A stretch of DNA of 64,000 nucleotides from Xylocopa sonorina (taxonomy: Eukaryota > Arthropoda > Insecta > Hymenoptera > Apidae): assembly GCF_050948175.1 (NCBI RefSeq), contig NC_135198.1, positions 13,815,001 through 13,879,000 of the forward strand, in the 5' to 3' direction. Position numbers and translations under genes: made by a program. How positions within the stretch are numbered: the stretch's first letter is position 1; every line of letters starts with the position of its first letter. The notes under the pieces are model-generated. The model made no database searches. It saw nothing but the letters and a program-made list of their open reading frames with translations, and was not told where the DNA came from. Positions 23,801 to 36,300 of this stretch are shown in pieces.

Positions 23801-24805
23801 TTAAAAAAGATAGTACGTCTGGAATAAGGAAACAGAATGGTCAGCGAATGAGAATCGATAGACGAAGCCGTCGACGTAGTTGGATCGATGTCACCTACCC
23901 GCGGTGACAATTCCGCGTAACATTTGTTGAACCTGTACGCGTATTCGCAGTTGTCGCCTTTTGCTGAAAAAAGATCAATTACCAATCGGAACGTTTGCGC
24001 TAAATCCGATTGATCGTGTGCAATCGAAACTGACCGGTGTGACATGCTCTTCTCGATTTCGAACACGCACAACGAATCGTTTAAACTAATAAAGTACAAA
24101 ATAGAGCGTAGATACCCAAATATTTACCAATCCCCTTGCACTCGCTGATAGCTTTCTGGACTTCTGCTCTGTAAGCCGGTATTCTTTGGAAGAACGTAAG
24201 CATGCCGTTCAAACTGAGCTCTCTTTTATCGTCTACTAATCCGAATTGTTCCCATAAACAGTACATGTAACACTGCGAATCAAACGAAACAACCCTCGGT
24301 TCTCTCTTTTCCATTTCTCTTTCGATCTCGTCAAACAATTCGATTTACCTTCAACTGGCGTGATTCAGGCCACTGACCGTTTCTTACCGCTTCTATGTCC
24401 ACTGAAAACAAGAAACGAAAAAACGTTCACGTAAAGAAACTAATAACGATCGACGAGATAATAAAACAATCCTACCTGTTGCAACCCCTGTCTGCGTCTG
24501 GCACGCATTCACCACACTGGCCGCAGTTGCGATCATTTCGTCCGAGACGAAACTTGGTCGCGTCTACGGAATATGGTCGTTTCCCTTTAGTCCTTCGAAA
24601 TTTCTCTCTCTCTCTCCCTCCCTTTTTCTCTTTGTTTCATGCTATCAAAGATCGTTCTCGTTTCTCATAAATGCATTTGCGAGAAAAAGAGAGAAACGAG
24701 TATCGAATCAATAATGTAGGAACGAAGGATACGTACCCCGCAATAAACGATCGGCAGCCGAATCAAGCAGAGAACGAATAAACTCGATAGTATCGAATAG
24801 TTCAT
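23801..24805 (-). CDS. Odorant-binding protein (classic six-cysteine), second copy
   Basis: Six minus-strand exons: 24737-24805, 24476-24563, 24349-24401, 24128-24272, 23899-23963 and 23801-23818, all phase-consistent, giving about 145 residues. A signal peptide ('SILSSLFVLCLIRLPIVYC') is followed by the six-cysteine pattern: 'VNACQTQ' (C1), 'LKCYMYC' (C2, C3), 'SECKGI' (C4), 'DNCEYAYRFNKCYAE' (C5, C6). The protein ends 'SPRTYYLF', a hydrophobic tail that in several insect OBPs folds over the binding pocket. The last coding exon is only 18 nt including the stop. Exon number and the tiny last exon match the neighbouring OBP, which supports common ancestry. Secreted carrier of small hydrophobic ligands; specificity unknown. 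Confidence 0.92.
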
Positions 24806-25153
24806 GGTTCTCGTTCGATGTTGCGACGGCGCGTAACGGTAAGAGGGAAGAAACTGATAATCTGGACGGGTCGAGCTCCGTTGAATGAGAAACATTCGTC
24901 GGGATGAGTGGGTAGCGATCGTGTGGCCGGTGATGATGTCGGTGATGCGAATAATGATGTAGGTGATGTCGGTGAACGCGAGGGCGCGACTGAACCGCTG
25001 TACTTGACAGACCCGTCAGACGCATCGAACGGCCAAGGGGGAGCAATCAACGATCGAATCAAATCCCATATACCATCCGTCGTCCACCTTCCTCCGCGAC
25101 CGATCGATCATCTTGCCTGAGATTCTCTCTTTATACTATACTATATACTATAC

Positions 25154-25156
25154 TGC

Positions 25157-25191
<35 letters not shown>
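25154..25191. repeat. (CAA)n microsatellite
   Basis: About twelve perfect CAA units upstream of the second OBP. Confidence 0.9.
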
Positions 25192-26015
25192 AAACAATTG
25201 GAACAATCTCACTCGAGGAACGAAGCCGTAGGTGAACGAACCTTTTCGTTCTACGTATATAGGCCAGGGTGTACACGCATAAACGCATGTTTGATTACCG
25301 GATGTTACCATTTTATGATTTGACCCTACATCATTTCTCTCATCTCTCTAACACACACACACACACACACAGCCGATTCAAATGCTTCGTTTCACGAAGC
25401 TTCTATTCATTCGTCGTTTTACAAATTGCAAACCACCAAGTCGAACGAACCAATTGTAACGTTCTTCCTACAACATTATCCTTCTTATTATTTATCATCA
25501 CGAAACGTATTCAGCTACTACTCGCTATTGTCTGCCAATGTACTTATACCAAGTACAATATAATCGATCAGAAAATCGTGTTTCGCGAAATATTCGCGCG
25601 TAAAAAAGTAAGTAGAACGTAGCGACGCGTGTCGAGCGAACGAAGGGGAGCGAAGCAATTTCTGGGTCAATACAATTCCGGCGAATCTAGGCGAATATAC
25701 CCGAACGAATTCCGTGTAGCATCGGCTCGAATGCAATCGTCCTTAAAAATTATTGTCCATCCATTCTATAGTAATTGACTAAGTAAACGTCGAAACAACG
25801 ATGACGTTCGACGTTTTTTGATTATATCAAATCGAACGTTAACGCGTCCTAATTTTTTTTAAAACCTCCGCCTTGTTCTTCGTATCAGAAATTATATCCC
25901 ATTTGTGACATAACCTCTTCAGTGTCCGTCCCTTTCGCGTACTCGACGTCTATAGTCAGCTGATTTCGCTGTATTACGTTAGACAAGCGCGTTTACGGTT
26001 TTAATGAAAAAGAAA

Positions 26016-26056
26016 AGGAAGAAGAAGAAGAAGAAGAAGAAGAAGAAGAAGAAGAA
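26016..26056. repeat. (GAA)n microsatellite
   Basis: Purine-only run of AAG/GAA units, imperfect at both ends. Confidence 0.9.
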
Positions 26057-26908
26057 AAGGAAAAGAAGAAGAAAATCAAATTAAACTCGGAGAATAATCC
26101 ATCTTACCAAGATCGAGTTCCTTTTGGATTTGATGAGCTTGGTATCAACTAAAATCGTTCAATTTTCTGAAGATATACACGACGGAATTAATATATCGAC
26201 GGTGTTGTCGGCGCTCTTGCATCAATTCCAGAATGGAGAGTATTTACATTTTAGTTTAGCTAAATTGTTATAAGTTGTTGATAAGTTGCGTGGCATTCGA
26301 AATATTTCCAACGAAGAGGAGAAACTCGTAATAGTAGCGATGCCCGAACGAATTTGGAAACGCGAGAGACAAAGCAGGGACAAAATAATCTGTACAGACT
26401 GTATCTCGAGGGCAATAATACAACGCGTCGTTGATCACCCGTCACGTCGAACCGACAATCCCAATTGAAAGAAAATAATCAACCCGAGACCGTCGAACGA
26501 ACGTCTTTCTACACAATTACAATTGGTGGACGGTAAAAAAATTTCTACTCTCCTCTATCAGGATAGGATACGATACGATGTCGAAGATTAAAAAGAAACA
26601 ATGTGCACCCTCGTCCCGAATGTGACACGTGCTCGTAACTAAAGTTGGAAACCGAATTAGGATGATACGTTGGAAAATTTTCGAAATTCGATGATCGCGC
26701 AATAAATATCGAACGCAAACGACGATCGCAGAAAGTTGGTAAAATTTCGCAAAACTATCCGAGACTAGAGAGTACAGTGTTCCGTACATGTCAGTACATG
26801 TCACGTGATCCATGTTTGCATCCTACGTCATTTTTGGCGTAAAATTCAATTCAAGTTGTCTCTCAATCACTTTCTACGTAGAAAGGTAGAGGGAAAGGGC
26901 TGAGCAAA

Positions 26909-29615
26909 ATGGGAAAGAAGAGAGGAGTGCACGAAACAACACCTGAATTAAGAAATCGAATGGTAGGAATGTACGAAGCCGGATTAGGTTTGCGAGAGAT
27001 CGCGTCAGCCGTAAATTGCTCGGTAAATGTATTTCGGGGTAATCAGATGGTAGGATCGATTCTTCGGTAATAATTGGGCAATAATACTAATACTGATTGC
27101 GTTTCATTGTTTCAGCAACGCACGGTAAAGAGATGGTTAAACAGATTCGACAAGGAGGGCACAGTGGAAACCCGAGAACGATGCGGACGTAAGAGAGCGA
27201 CTACAGCGGAACAAGACGAAGCGATCGTACGGCTAGCCACGCAAACACCGATAACGGCGGCGAAGGCTGTACTTCCCGCTTTAGGGCTGACATGTTCCGT
27301 CGATACTATACGCGAAAGGCTGCACAAAGCTGGAATTCACAATTGGAGCCCCTCGCGAAAGTATATGAAAAGAATTCCTCTCGGGTTAGTTGTCGAAAAT
27401 TGTCGATTCTCTTCGACAAAAGAAATAGAAGATACAGCTATATACATTTCAAACCTTTTATTCTCTTTATGCCATTCGACTGTACTACTCTGTACTACGT
27501 CCTCGTCGTCCACAGCGATACGGATGGTGCTGCCATTCAACAGCCGGTATGGAGGCCCACCGGGACACAATTAGGAAAGAAAAAGTCCTCCAAGGATTCT
27601 TCTAATAAGAATAGAAAGAACGTTACCACGGCCAAGAAGAGAAATCCACCAAGGAAGATTAGGGCCAAAGACTTGTACGTTGGAGATGGTGCACCGGTTG
27701 AAGTAATTAAAGATACAAACCAACAGGAATTTCTATATCCCCAACAGAATGTTACGCAATCTGAAAATCCTTTGCATCCTGGGACAGGGTTCGACGATGC
27801 TCTTAATTTAGTTCAACAGCCTACGCAGCCTACTTATCACCACCCTGGTTTAAATATCTCTCAGAATTGGCCTCTAGATTTAGTACAAGGGAACCATCAC
27901 TACTCACAAGTTTGTATAAATATATCTCTCTCGGTCCGCCCGTTTACAGAAACGTTCTTTCCGTTCTTTCATCGCTATTATTTCCTTTACATAAACTTTA
28001 GCCTCAACCAAATTCGCTAACCGACGAACAGACAGAATTGCACGCTCAACAAAAGCAACGAACAATCACGGATCAAGCTCATACTCTCGATCAGCAACGA
28101 GGGCAAATCCGAGCAGACGTTCAACAGCAGCAGCAGCATTGCGATCATTTGCGTTCTCTGTTAGCTAGTCCGCCGACAAGTTCGAACACTCACGGTTCTC
28201 AAGATAATGATCCGTCTTCTAGCGTAGACTCGAATCGGACTAAAGATTCGTCGAAAGCGGGTAATACGAAGATCGAGTCGCAAAGGAGGAAGAAAAAAGG
28301 CGGGAAAGCGAAAGGGACGTTGGAAACCAGCGTTGAAATTCGAAATCGTATGATCGGCATGTCCGAGGCTGGTTTATCCACGCTATCAATCGCGCTTGCA
28401 ATCGACAGATCGGTAAGAAGAAACATGTTCGTCTAGATGGACTCACTCGCATAATTAAAACCATCTCGTTAAGGATAGCCATACGTGTATACGCAATGCT
28501 CGTTATTAAATAGGAACGTACCGTTAAAAGATGGTTAGAACGTTGGCATAAGGAAGGGAACGTACAAACCAAGGAAAGAAAGGGTCGACGACGAATCACC
28601 ACTAAAGAACAAGACGAAGCGATCGTTGCTATGGCCACTCAACAGCCGTTAACTGCAGCTAAACACGTTGCTCCCGCTCTAGGATTAAAATGTAGCGTAG
28701 ACACGATCAGGGAAAGACTTCACAAAGCCGGTATACATAGCTGGAAACTTGGAAAGAAACATGGGTAGGTATGTCAAGAGAAAATAAGGTTTATACACGC
28801 GTGCGCGCAGAGACGTACACGTCAGATATGTTTACTATCGAAACATGATTACGATGATACTTTGGTAAGTGCATTTGATCGTGCATTTATCCATATCGAG
28901 CAATGGTCAATTATTTTAGCGAAGGAAATGCGGTACATACTGTACACCTTTGGCAACCCAGTGGAAATCGTCCGAATAAGCCTAAATTACTCGGTGAAAA
29001 GAAGAAGAAGGCAAATAATATGAAGAAACGTAGCCAGCCGTCGAATGGTACGCAAAAACGCTTATCTACGAGAAAAAGAAAATTTGAATCTGCCTCGATG
29101 AAAATGGTTCCACCATCCGTAAATATAATTCCGGAACAGCCTGTCGGGACAACCTTGTCATTCCATAATTCCGGATCAAGTAAGCTAACGATATCGATAG
29201 TGTCATTGTCTGCTCTCCACCATGTGAGAAAAGCTAATCGGCAATTTTCTAAAACCACTTTTCAGTGGCCAACTACGTTTCAGGCACCGACATGTTACAA
29301 ACGATTCACAACATTACCGCGTCACCTCCTACGATCGTTCAGCCTCAGTCGAACGCGCCGGTAGCTCTTTCGGCAGCCTCCCAATCCATAGGGCAATCGG
29401 TAGGGCAATCGGTAGGGCAATCGGTAGGGCAATCCATGATGCAACCGAGGCCCGATTGTCGATTAGCGCCAGCCGTTCTACCACCCATGCCAGCTCAAGG
29501 AAATACCGGCCCCGGAATTACCTATCCCTCGTGTATGATTGGAAGCAATAGCCATACAGGACATATGGAACAACCAGATCCCTTAAATTACGAGCCGTAC
29601 ATTTGGAGTTTCTAA
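26909..29615 (+). CDS. Domesticated Tc1/mariner-type DNA-binding protein with two tandem bipartite HTH modules
   Basis: Seven exons join in phase: 26909-27022, 27116-27384, 27516-27909, 28002-28412, 28514-28764, 28920-29179 and 29284-29615 (the last acceptor could also be 29266), giving about 676 residues. Residues about 9-118 form a paired-like, two-HTH domain as in Tc1/mariner transposase N-termini: first helix set 'PELRNRMVGMYEAGLGLREI', then 'RTVKRWLNRFDKEG', a GRPR-like 'RCGRKRATTAEQDEAI', then the second helix set ending 'CSVDTIRERLHKAGIH'. A second copy begins around residue 365 ('EIRNRMIGMSEAGLS'). Each is followed by a short remnant ('VWRPTG', 'LWQPSG') and a Lys-rich tail; no DDE catalytic domain remains. 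The C-terminus is Gln/Pro-rich with an IGQSVGQS repeat. Likely nuclear and sequence-specific DNA-binding, transposition-dead; its biological role is unknown. Confidence 0.85.
29384..29440 (+). repeat. 12-bp tandem coding repeat
   Basis: GGTAGGGCAATC is repeated three to four times, with degenerate flanking copies beginning AT instead of GT. It encodes (S-V/I-G-Q) units in the C-terminal exon of the duplicated-HTH protein. Confidence 0.85.
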
Positions 29616-30653
29616 ACCTTGACAACATTCGATTATGGACTTGAAATTTCCCCTAAACGGCATCATATCATATATTGTAGTATATCATCATATCATCGAT
29701 GTCGTATCGCACCATACGATGTTTCGCCCGATAACGAAAACTATTGTATTATATTTACCATTTGTACAATGGTTAAGTATCGCTGATTCTTGCAACGATA
29801 AATTGCTTTCGTGAAAGTATTCTAAGATTTTTAGGAGCATGAAAATTAAGGATATGAATGAAATCAACTGTCCAGTCAGAGTAGTTGTATGTTTAACCGA
29901 TTATAATTACATACGCCAACTTATCCGGCGTAACATTTTAATTGTCGGTTGATATTGAACGGAACATGAGACTACGATTACGTTCTCTTTTCTTATCTAA
30001 TCATTTTTATCTAGCATCCTTTAACATACTGTTTCTGGTTTCGCGATACAAAAGTTTCTTACTTGGCAATATTGTTACTTAAAACGTAAAGTGAAAGTAC
30101 CAATATTTATCCCGTCGATAGATATTCGATAATGAAAAAGTTGATCAAATCCGTATAAAAAGGGGGGAGTGTCCCTTTGTTTAAAGCGTAAATAATTTTA
30201 TAAGATATTTTTCTTAAATTTAGATTACATTATTAAGGATTACCACTTAGAATGTATGTATTTCCATTGACAGTTCCACGCATCTGGACGAAAATGTTTA
30301 TACGAATAATGTGTAAATACATAGGGACAATAGGCATTTGCATTTACATCAATAAACAAATATAGTGATAAAGATAAAAGAAAAAGTATACAATCTTTAT
30401 TTTGCTACGTAATGTATTTTATTTTAGAATCATCATTCTAATCATCATGTGGTAATGATATATGCAAAATAAACGAGTGTAAAAGTACTTTGTTCACACT
30501 GTTATTGTTAATTACAGTTAACAACGGGGAAATAAAGGTTTCGGGAATACAAAAAGAAGAAAAACTATCAAAATAATATTCTCGGATTACGTTGTTGTAA
30601 TTCTTGAAAGTATGGAAATATATAATACAATTCTGCAATTGTATATCTTTTTA
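29616..30653. other. 3' UTR interval between convergent genes
   Basis: AT-rich DNA between the stop of the duplicated-HTH gene and the stop of BCS1, which point toward each other. An AATAAA on + near 30351 and a TTTATT (AATAAA on -) near 30396 are plausible polyadenylation signals for the two. No gene seen. Confidence 0.55.
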
Positions 30654-32482
30654 TCACGTAAGCTCCCATATGTGTGAAACATTTTTCAATATATCATCGG
30701 GATTGTTTTTATAAAACATAAAGAAACCTTGAATTTGTGCCGGGCTAACGTGTTTCTTCTGCGATGTTATTGTTTCTGTGAACTGTTTAGCAAGTTCGTT
30801 TGCCCTGTTGTCTACGTTTCTATAAAATCTCAGAAACATTTGCTCTATTTGTTTTTCGCTACACCAGCCTGGAACACGGAAAGACTGGTTAATTCGATAC
30901 TCGGATCTATACTACGATACTAGTTCGCTGCGCATTTTACTCGTACCTATATATTCTTTTACGTCTACTCTGCCGGGTCTGATTAACGCAGGATCTAATC
31001 TCTCCAAATAGTTTGTCGTCATAAATAGAATTCTTGCTTCGGTAGAAGCAACGCCGTCCAAACAATTCAATAAACCACTGAACGTAACTCGGTTTAAACC
31101 GTCGTACGCCGATTTAACTGTAATAAGAATACCTTGATGTAGCAGCTTTAGACGAGGAATGTGTGCCAAACAAATTTTTTACATACTTTCTTTAGTTTCT
31201 TCTCGACTAGTAAACGCAGCGTCGATATCTTCCAGAAGTATAATAGTTTGTTGGGGAGCTACCGCCAATAAATGATTCAATCTGTCGTCCGTTAAACCAC
31301 GTTCCGATAGATTTAAAACACAAATACCCCGTTCCAATTCACCGGCCAACGCAGTAATGAACGACGATTTGCCGCAACCCGGGGGGCCGTACAGCAGGTA
31401 TCCACGTCGATAAGGTATTCCTAAATAATTAACAAACTACAATACTTCCTCTTTTCTATCTACGCGTAACATTTTGCTTCGATCCATGTTTTTCGCGTAC
31501 CACGATCAATGTACCATGAAGGATTTTTTATAAATTCACGACAATCTTCTATTATCCTTTCGGCGACACCAGTATCCAGAACAACTGAATCTATCGGTCT
31601 TCGCCTCCTAGGATGACCAAACTGCCTCCATTCGCTTCCCATTGCGGTGTACATTACTGTTTTGCCTTCGTACTCCTTCAGCGCCATTTGTCTTGCTAAG
31701 AGCCAACGTTTACATTGCTCTTGGGGATAACTTTTCACCGATGATATCACAACGTTCAAGCAGAAGCTTACCCTCTTCCAAGATGTTGAAATATATACTT
31801 CTGTCCCTTCCGAATGCCGTAAGTTGTACCGTTTCCCATGGAATACCCATTTGTATGTCTAGCGTTTGTTGCTCTCTGGTGCGCTCTACTCTTATCCAAT
31901 TCCCTTTGTATCTATTAATTTTAACGACAAGTAAGTTATTCGCACGTTTACAGCACGCAATCTATCATATACTTATTATTAATTATTTAATTATTATTTA
32001 ACAGCTGCCATAATCATCGAATGGTTACTCGAATATTTTGTACTTAAGTTGTCATTGCAAGACGAAGTATTTGCAACGATAAGTACGGTTATTTCTAACC
32101 TAATCAAATGTGTTCCAATACTTGGTATGAAATCATATCTAGTGTTTATGTGACCTGTTTCTTTTTGTTCGAAACTCGTCTCAACAGAAAGGTGTTGGGT
32201 CTCTCTTGCACCCTTGTGCGTGATCCACTGCAAAACCCATTGGTAGCTTTTATCACGGCATGGAACTTCCAAGGTGATCATATAATGTCTCCTGTATTTG
32301 TAACAAACGAAATGTAACGTACGATACGTTGATTAGGGACATGAATAATACCTGAACAGGATCAGTCCAGCTTGCATTCCTTTTCGCAATAAAGCAGCCC
32401 CGGCACCTAATCCAAACAGTCCAAAACCAGCTCCGAAGTATGGATTTTCGGATAAAGTTTGCACGTAATCGATTATAGTCAT
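30654..32482 (-). CDS. BCS1L: Mitochondrial chaperone BCS1 (AAA ATPase)
   Basis: Seven minus-strand exons: 32352-32482, 32100-32291, 31772-31911, 31501-31695, 31187-31420, 30947-31117 and 30654-30868. All phases agree; about 425 residues, the family's normal length. An N-terminal transmembrane/targeting segment is present ('GAGFGLFGLGAGAALLRKGMQAG'). The BCS1-specific domain follows ('RRHYMITLEVPCRDKSYQW', 'LDIQMGIPWETVQLTAFGRD', 'ARQMALKEYEGKTVMYTAMG'). The AAA module has Walker A 'GYLLYGPPGCGKSS', Walker B 'IILLEDIDAAF' and 'LNCLDGVAS...MTTNYLERLDPALIRPGRVD'. BCS1 sits in the inner mitochondrial membrane and translocates the folded Rieske Fe-S protein during complex III assembly. Nothing essential is missing. 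It shares an upstream region with UGGT, which is transcribed in the opposite direction. Confidence 0.97.
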
Positions 32483-32792
32483 CGCGTTTTATTATTTATT
32501 CCCTTCTAATGATATTATCGCTCTCCAGTTAACGATAAAAGTATAAACATAGCCAGAGGTTAGATTAGACCTACTAAATAGGTATATAGGGTCGTACTTG
32601 CGCGCGATCATACATATGTGTACGTGTATATCGGTATATCTTCCAACAGCAATGCGTATACGTTAGAACGATGTGTTATCAATTCGTTTACGTAATTAAT
32701 ATCTCATTTACATTTTATTACATTTGATTTACTGCACAACATTCGTAGAAGAACATTCGTAGAATTTATCAAAGAAAAGATTTATATATACG

Positions 32793-32840
<48 letters not shown>

Positions 32841-33370
32841 CATATGTCCACGTAATTTTTTCGTGGTACGCCTGAGTTTTGTCAAACTCTTGAATGTATG
32901 TTTGCGCGTCTCTACTACATAATAGTAGTAACAGTGTAGTAGTATGTAAGTATGTAAATACTTGCTGCGCTACGTAAAGACGTGTCAAATTCTCTGACCA
33001 ATACGATATTTACCGGCACGTGTTCTGCATGGATTGGCTATTATTATCGTTAATCAATTTCTCTTAAATGAAACAAGTTTCACAGCAAATTTAAAGGTAT
33101 GTCAGATCTATTTTCGTAAAAAAGAGGAAAATGAAGAAAATGTTTTTAAATTCGCACACTTTCGAACCTGCCATCGTTATTTTTATTCATACCTTTTACA
33201 TTACACTTTTTCCTTTTCGAGTTGGTTACTCGATACATCGAACATTACTATTATGTGGAAAACAATTTATTTGGCATAAAGCTAAAAATTTACGATATAT
33301 CGCGTATAATTGAACGCTACATATTTCTTCTCACCACCAATGTTATCGACAATTTTTCTATCGTTTACAG
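32483..33370. promoter_or_regulatory. Divergent BCS1/UGGT promoter region with (TA)n tract
   Basis: 888 bp separate the two opposing start codons. The segment includes a nearly pure TA run at about 32783-32838 that could form a cruciform or denature easily. Both promoters are expected here; exact start sites are not visible. Confidence 0.5.
32783..32838. repeat. (TA)n microsatellite
   Basis: TA repeat with an ACGTATACA interruption near the left end. Confidence 0.9.
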
Positions 33371-36300
33371 ATGCGATTCATTCTATATTTTCATATTATA
33401 TTGCTTTGTACATTATGCACCGAAGCAGACAAAAGAGTAAACAAGTATGTGACCACTTTGATCGATGCAAAATGGAGAGAAACACCCTTGGCCCTTGAAG
33501 TTGCTGAATATTTAAACGATGAAAATCCAAGCTACTTCTGGAAATTTATAGATGCTTTCGCTAATCGCGACTTGACAAATGGTAACTTTTAATTAACTTT
33601 AGCTTACCCTCGACCATCTCCTTACCCTCGTTCTGCCCACAGTTACAGAGAAAGACAGTTACGACCTCGCTATCGCGTTTGCTGAAAACTATTTATCCCC
33701 ATCGGAGATAGCATTGATGAAATTAGGATTATCTTTACGTATTTATTCGGCGAGAATTGAAATGTTCACGCAAATGGCAGAAAATAAAAATATTTCCATC
33801 CACGATTGTTATAATGTAGCAGACGTCGGTGGAACGTTTACTTGCTCTTTAGAGGAATTAGAAAAATTAGTCGATCGTACGGTAAGCATGAAAGTGCTTA
33901 TGAAAATATTTCATAGATATTCTTCATACAGAGTTATACATGTTTTATCGTTTATTTCATAGGAAACTTGGCCGAATCCTGACGTCTATAGCGTGGATCA
34001 TCGTTATCTTGCTTCCAAACAGTCAGAGAAGATTATTATATTGTACGGCCAAATTGGAACTCCGCAATTCTCTGAATTCCACGATAAGTTAAAAAGTCTT
34101 ACAGAGACCAAAGGAATTAATTATATTTTAAGACATTACTTGAAGGTATTATATACAAACGTTTAATGAAACGATAACAAATTGATCGAAACAAACGTGC
34201 GATATTCTTTTTTCTCACATGGAACAGGACAGAGTGGATAGAAATGTACGTTTATCAGGATACGGCGTAGAACTGCAAATGAAATCTACGGAATACAAAG
34301 CAACGGATGATTCTGACATTAAAGACAACTCGGGCAAAGATTCAGAGTTCACAAACGATACCATGGAGGAAATAGATGGGATCAATTTTGTAACCTTAAA
34401 GTAAGGTGGTTATATTCCTAATGCGGTTTCATATTTGATTTCCGCGTTAACTTCAGCTGTAATCATATATGCATGTTTCGTCTGATATACGAATTTTGTT
34501 GCTTTCATTACCACAATGTAGCTTGTAATTATTTTAGAAATTTGTATCCCGATAAGCAATCGGAATTGGATAAACTGCAAACACATTTGCTTGAAATTAG
34601 CCACGAAATAGGTGCTCTAAAAGTGTGGCAGTTCCAAGAATTAAGTCACCAAGCAGCAGAACGCATAAGAAATTCTCCTACGAACGAGGCTATTAACGTT
34701 TTAACCGATATTTCGCAAAATTTTCCAACTCAAGTAAATACTTCTTTACGATACCAATTAATCTAGAATCATATTTCAAATGTCTATTTCATTCGCTCCA
34801 TTCGCTCGTCGTTTAATGAACGGTTCCCCTCGATTTGTTTAAAGGCGAAATCTTTAATTAGAACAAAAGTAAACGGTGAGATGAAAAGAGAAATGAAATT
34901 GAATCAAGCAATGTTTTCTACGAGTTTAAATATTCAACCCACGGACACTGCACTTTTCATTAACGGATTGTTTTTCGATTTGGAAGCGGTGGATGTGCTT
35001 AATCTTCTAGAATCGCTGAGAAGCGAGTTAAGATTAATGGAATCCCTTCGTAAGATCGGTACGAGGCAAAAACACTGTCTGTAAATCGTTAAATGTAAAA
35101 AGTAGAATAGCGTAAACTTTCCGTTTGTAGGATTCAATAACAAGGAGACGAGCGTGTTATTAGCCTTGGACTTGTCCACTAATATGGAGAAGCAAGAATT
35201 CGCAATCGACATAAGAGACTCGGCTATAATTTGGGTAAACGATATCGAACATGATTCAACTTACGCCAGGTGGTCCCCGTCTTTGACCAAATTATTGAGA
35301 CCACCTTTCCCTGGAATGCTCAGAAACATTAGAAGAAATTTATATAATTTGGTTTGTTTATGTTTGGTTTGGTATTGTTTATACTGACGCATAATCTGAA
35401 AGAGATGGCGAGCGATGCTTGCAAATACACTAATCAATATTCGTGCACGTATTTTCAACAGGTATTAATCATCGATCCTTCAAGCAGAGAATCCACTCCT
35501 TTGATAACTTTAGTGCAATCCTTATATGTACATTTGGCACCATTAAGAATAGGTTTTGTTTTCGTAACAAATTACGATACTTCTATAACCGGATTAACCG
35601 ATGCTAGTGTCGCGATTAACAACGCGTACCACTATTTTGCGGAAGCCAAAGGATCGGAACACGCGTTACAATTTTTAATTGACGTAAGAGTTTGCGATAT
35701 TTGACCATTCACTTTAACTCGGATCACACGCTGATCATGTATTATAAGAATAAACCTCGCCACTGCATTCTGTGTTGCGTATATGTTGTTTCAGCTGGGG
35801 AATTACATAGGTTCGGAGCGAGCGGACGTAGAAGACGTAAAGAAAGCTTTAAGAGCGCAAGATTTGTCTGCTAACATAGATTACATCCTCGGCGAAGAGT
35901 CTGAATACGACGTAGGACGTCACTTAGCCAGCGACTTTGTAAAGCGAACTGGTTTTAAGAAGTTTCCGCAGGCTTTACTAAACGGTATACCTTTGTCCTC
36001 TGATCAATTGAACGCCGATGCCTTCGAAGAGGCTGTCCTATCCACTATCATGTCGCAAACGCCCGCATTACAAAAAGCGGTATACCGAGGTGAAATAATC
36101 GAAGAAGACGACGTGCTCGAATACATTATGAATCAACCGAATGTTATGCCACGGTGCGAATAATTTCATTCCGAATTTATACATACGATCGTTCCCACGA
36201 CTTTGGTTAACCAAAACCACTTTGGAAACCACCACCAACGATATATTCTCCGTTCTAGTTTGAACGGGCGCATATTGAAGTCGGAGAAGCACACATGGTT

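Larger units (their letters stand above)
24806..26908. other. Intergenic interval with microsatellites
   Basis: About 2.1 kb with no recognisable gene. It holds the second OBP's promoter on the left, a (CAA)n run at about 25154-25191, a (CA)n run at about 25351-25371 and a (GAA)n run at about 26016-26056. The right end should contain the promoter of the duplicated-HTH gene. Confidence 0.55.

Noticed and set aside
27074..29364. Separate small genes for each HTH copy and tail
   Set aside because: Splice sites and phases join all pieces into one frame from 26909 to 29615, and intergenic-like signals between modules are absent, so one gene is the simpler reading, pending transcripts.
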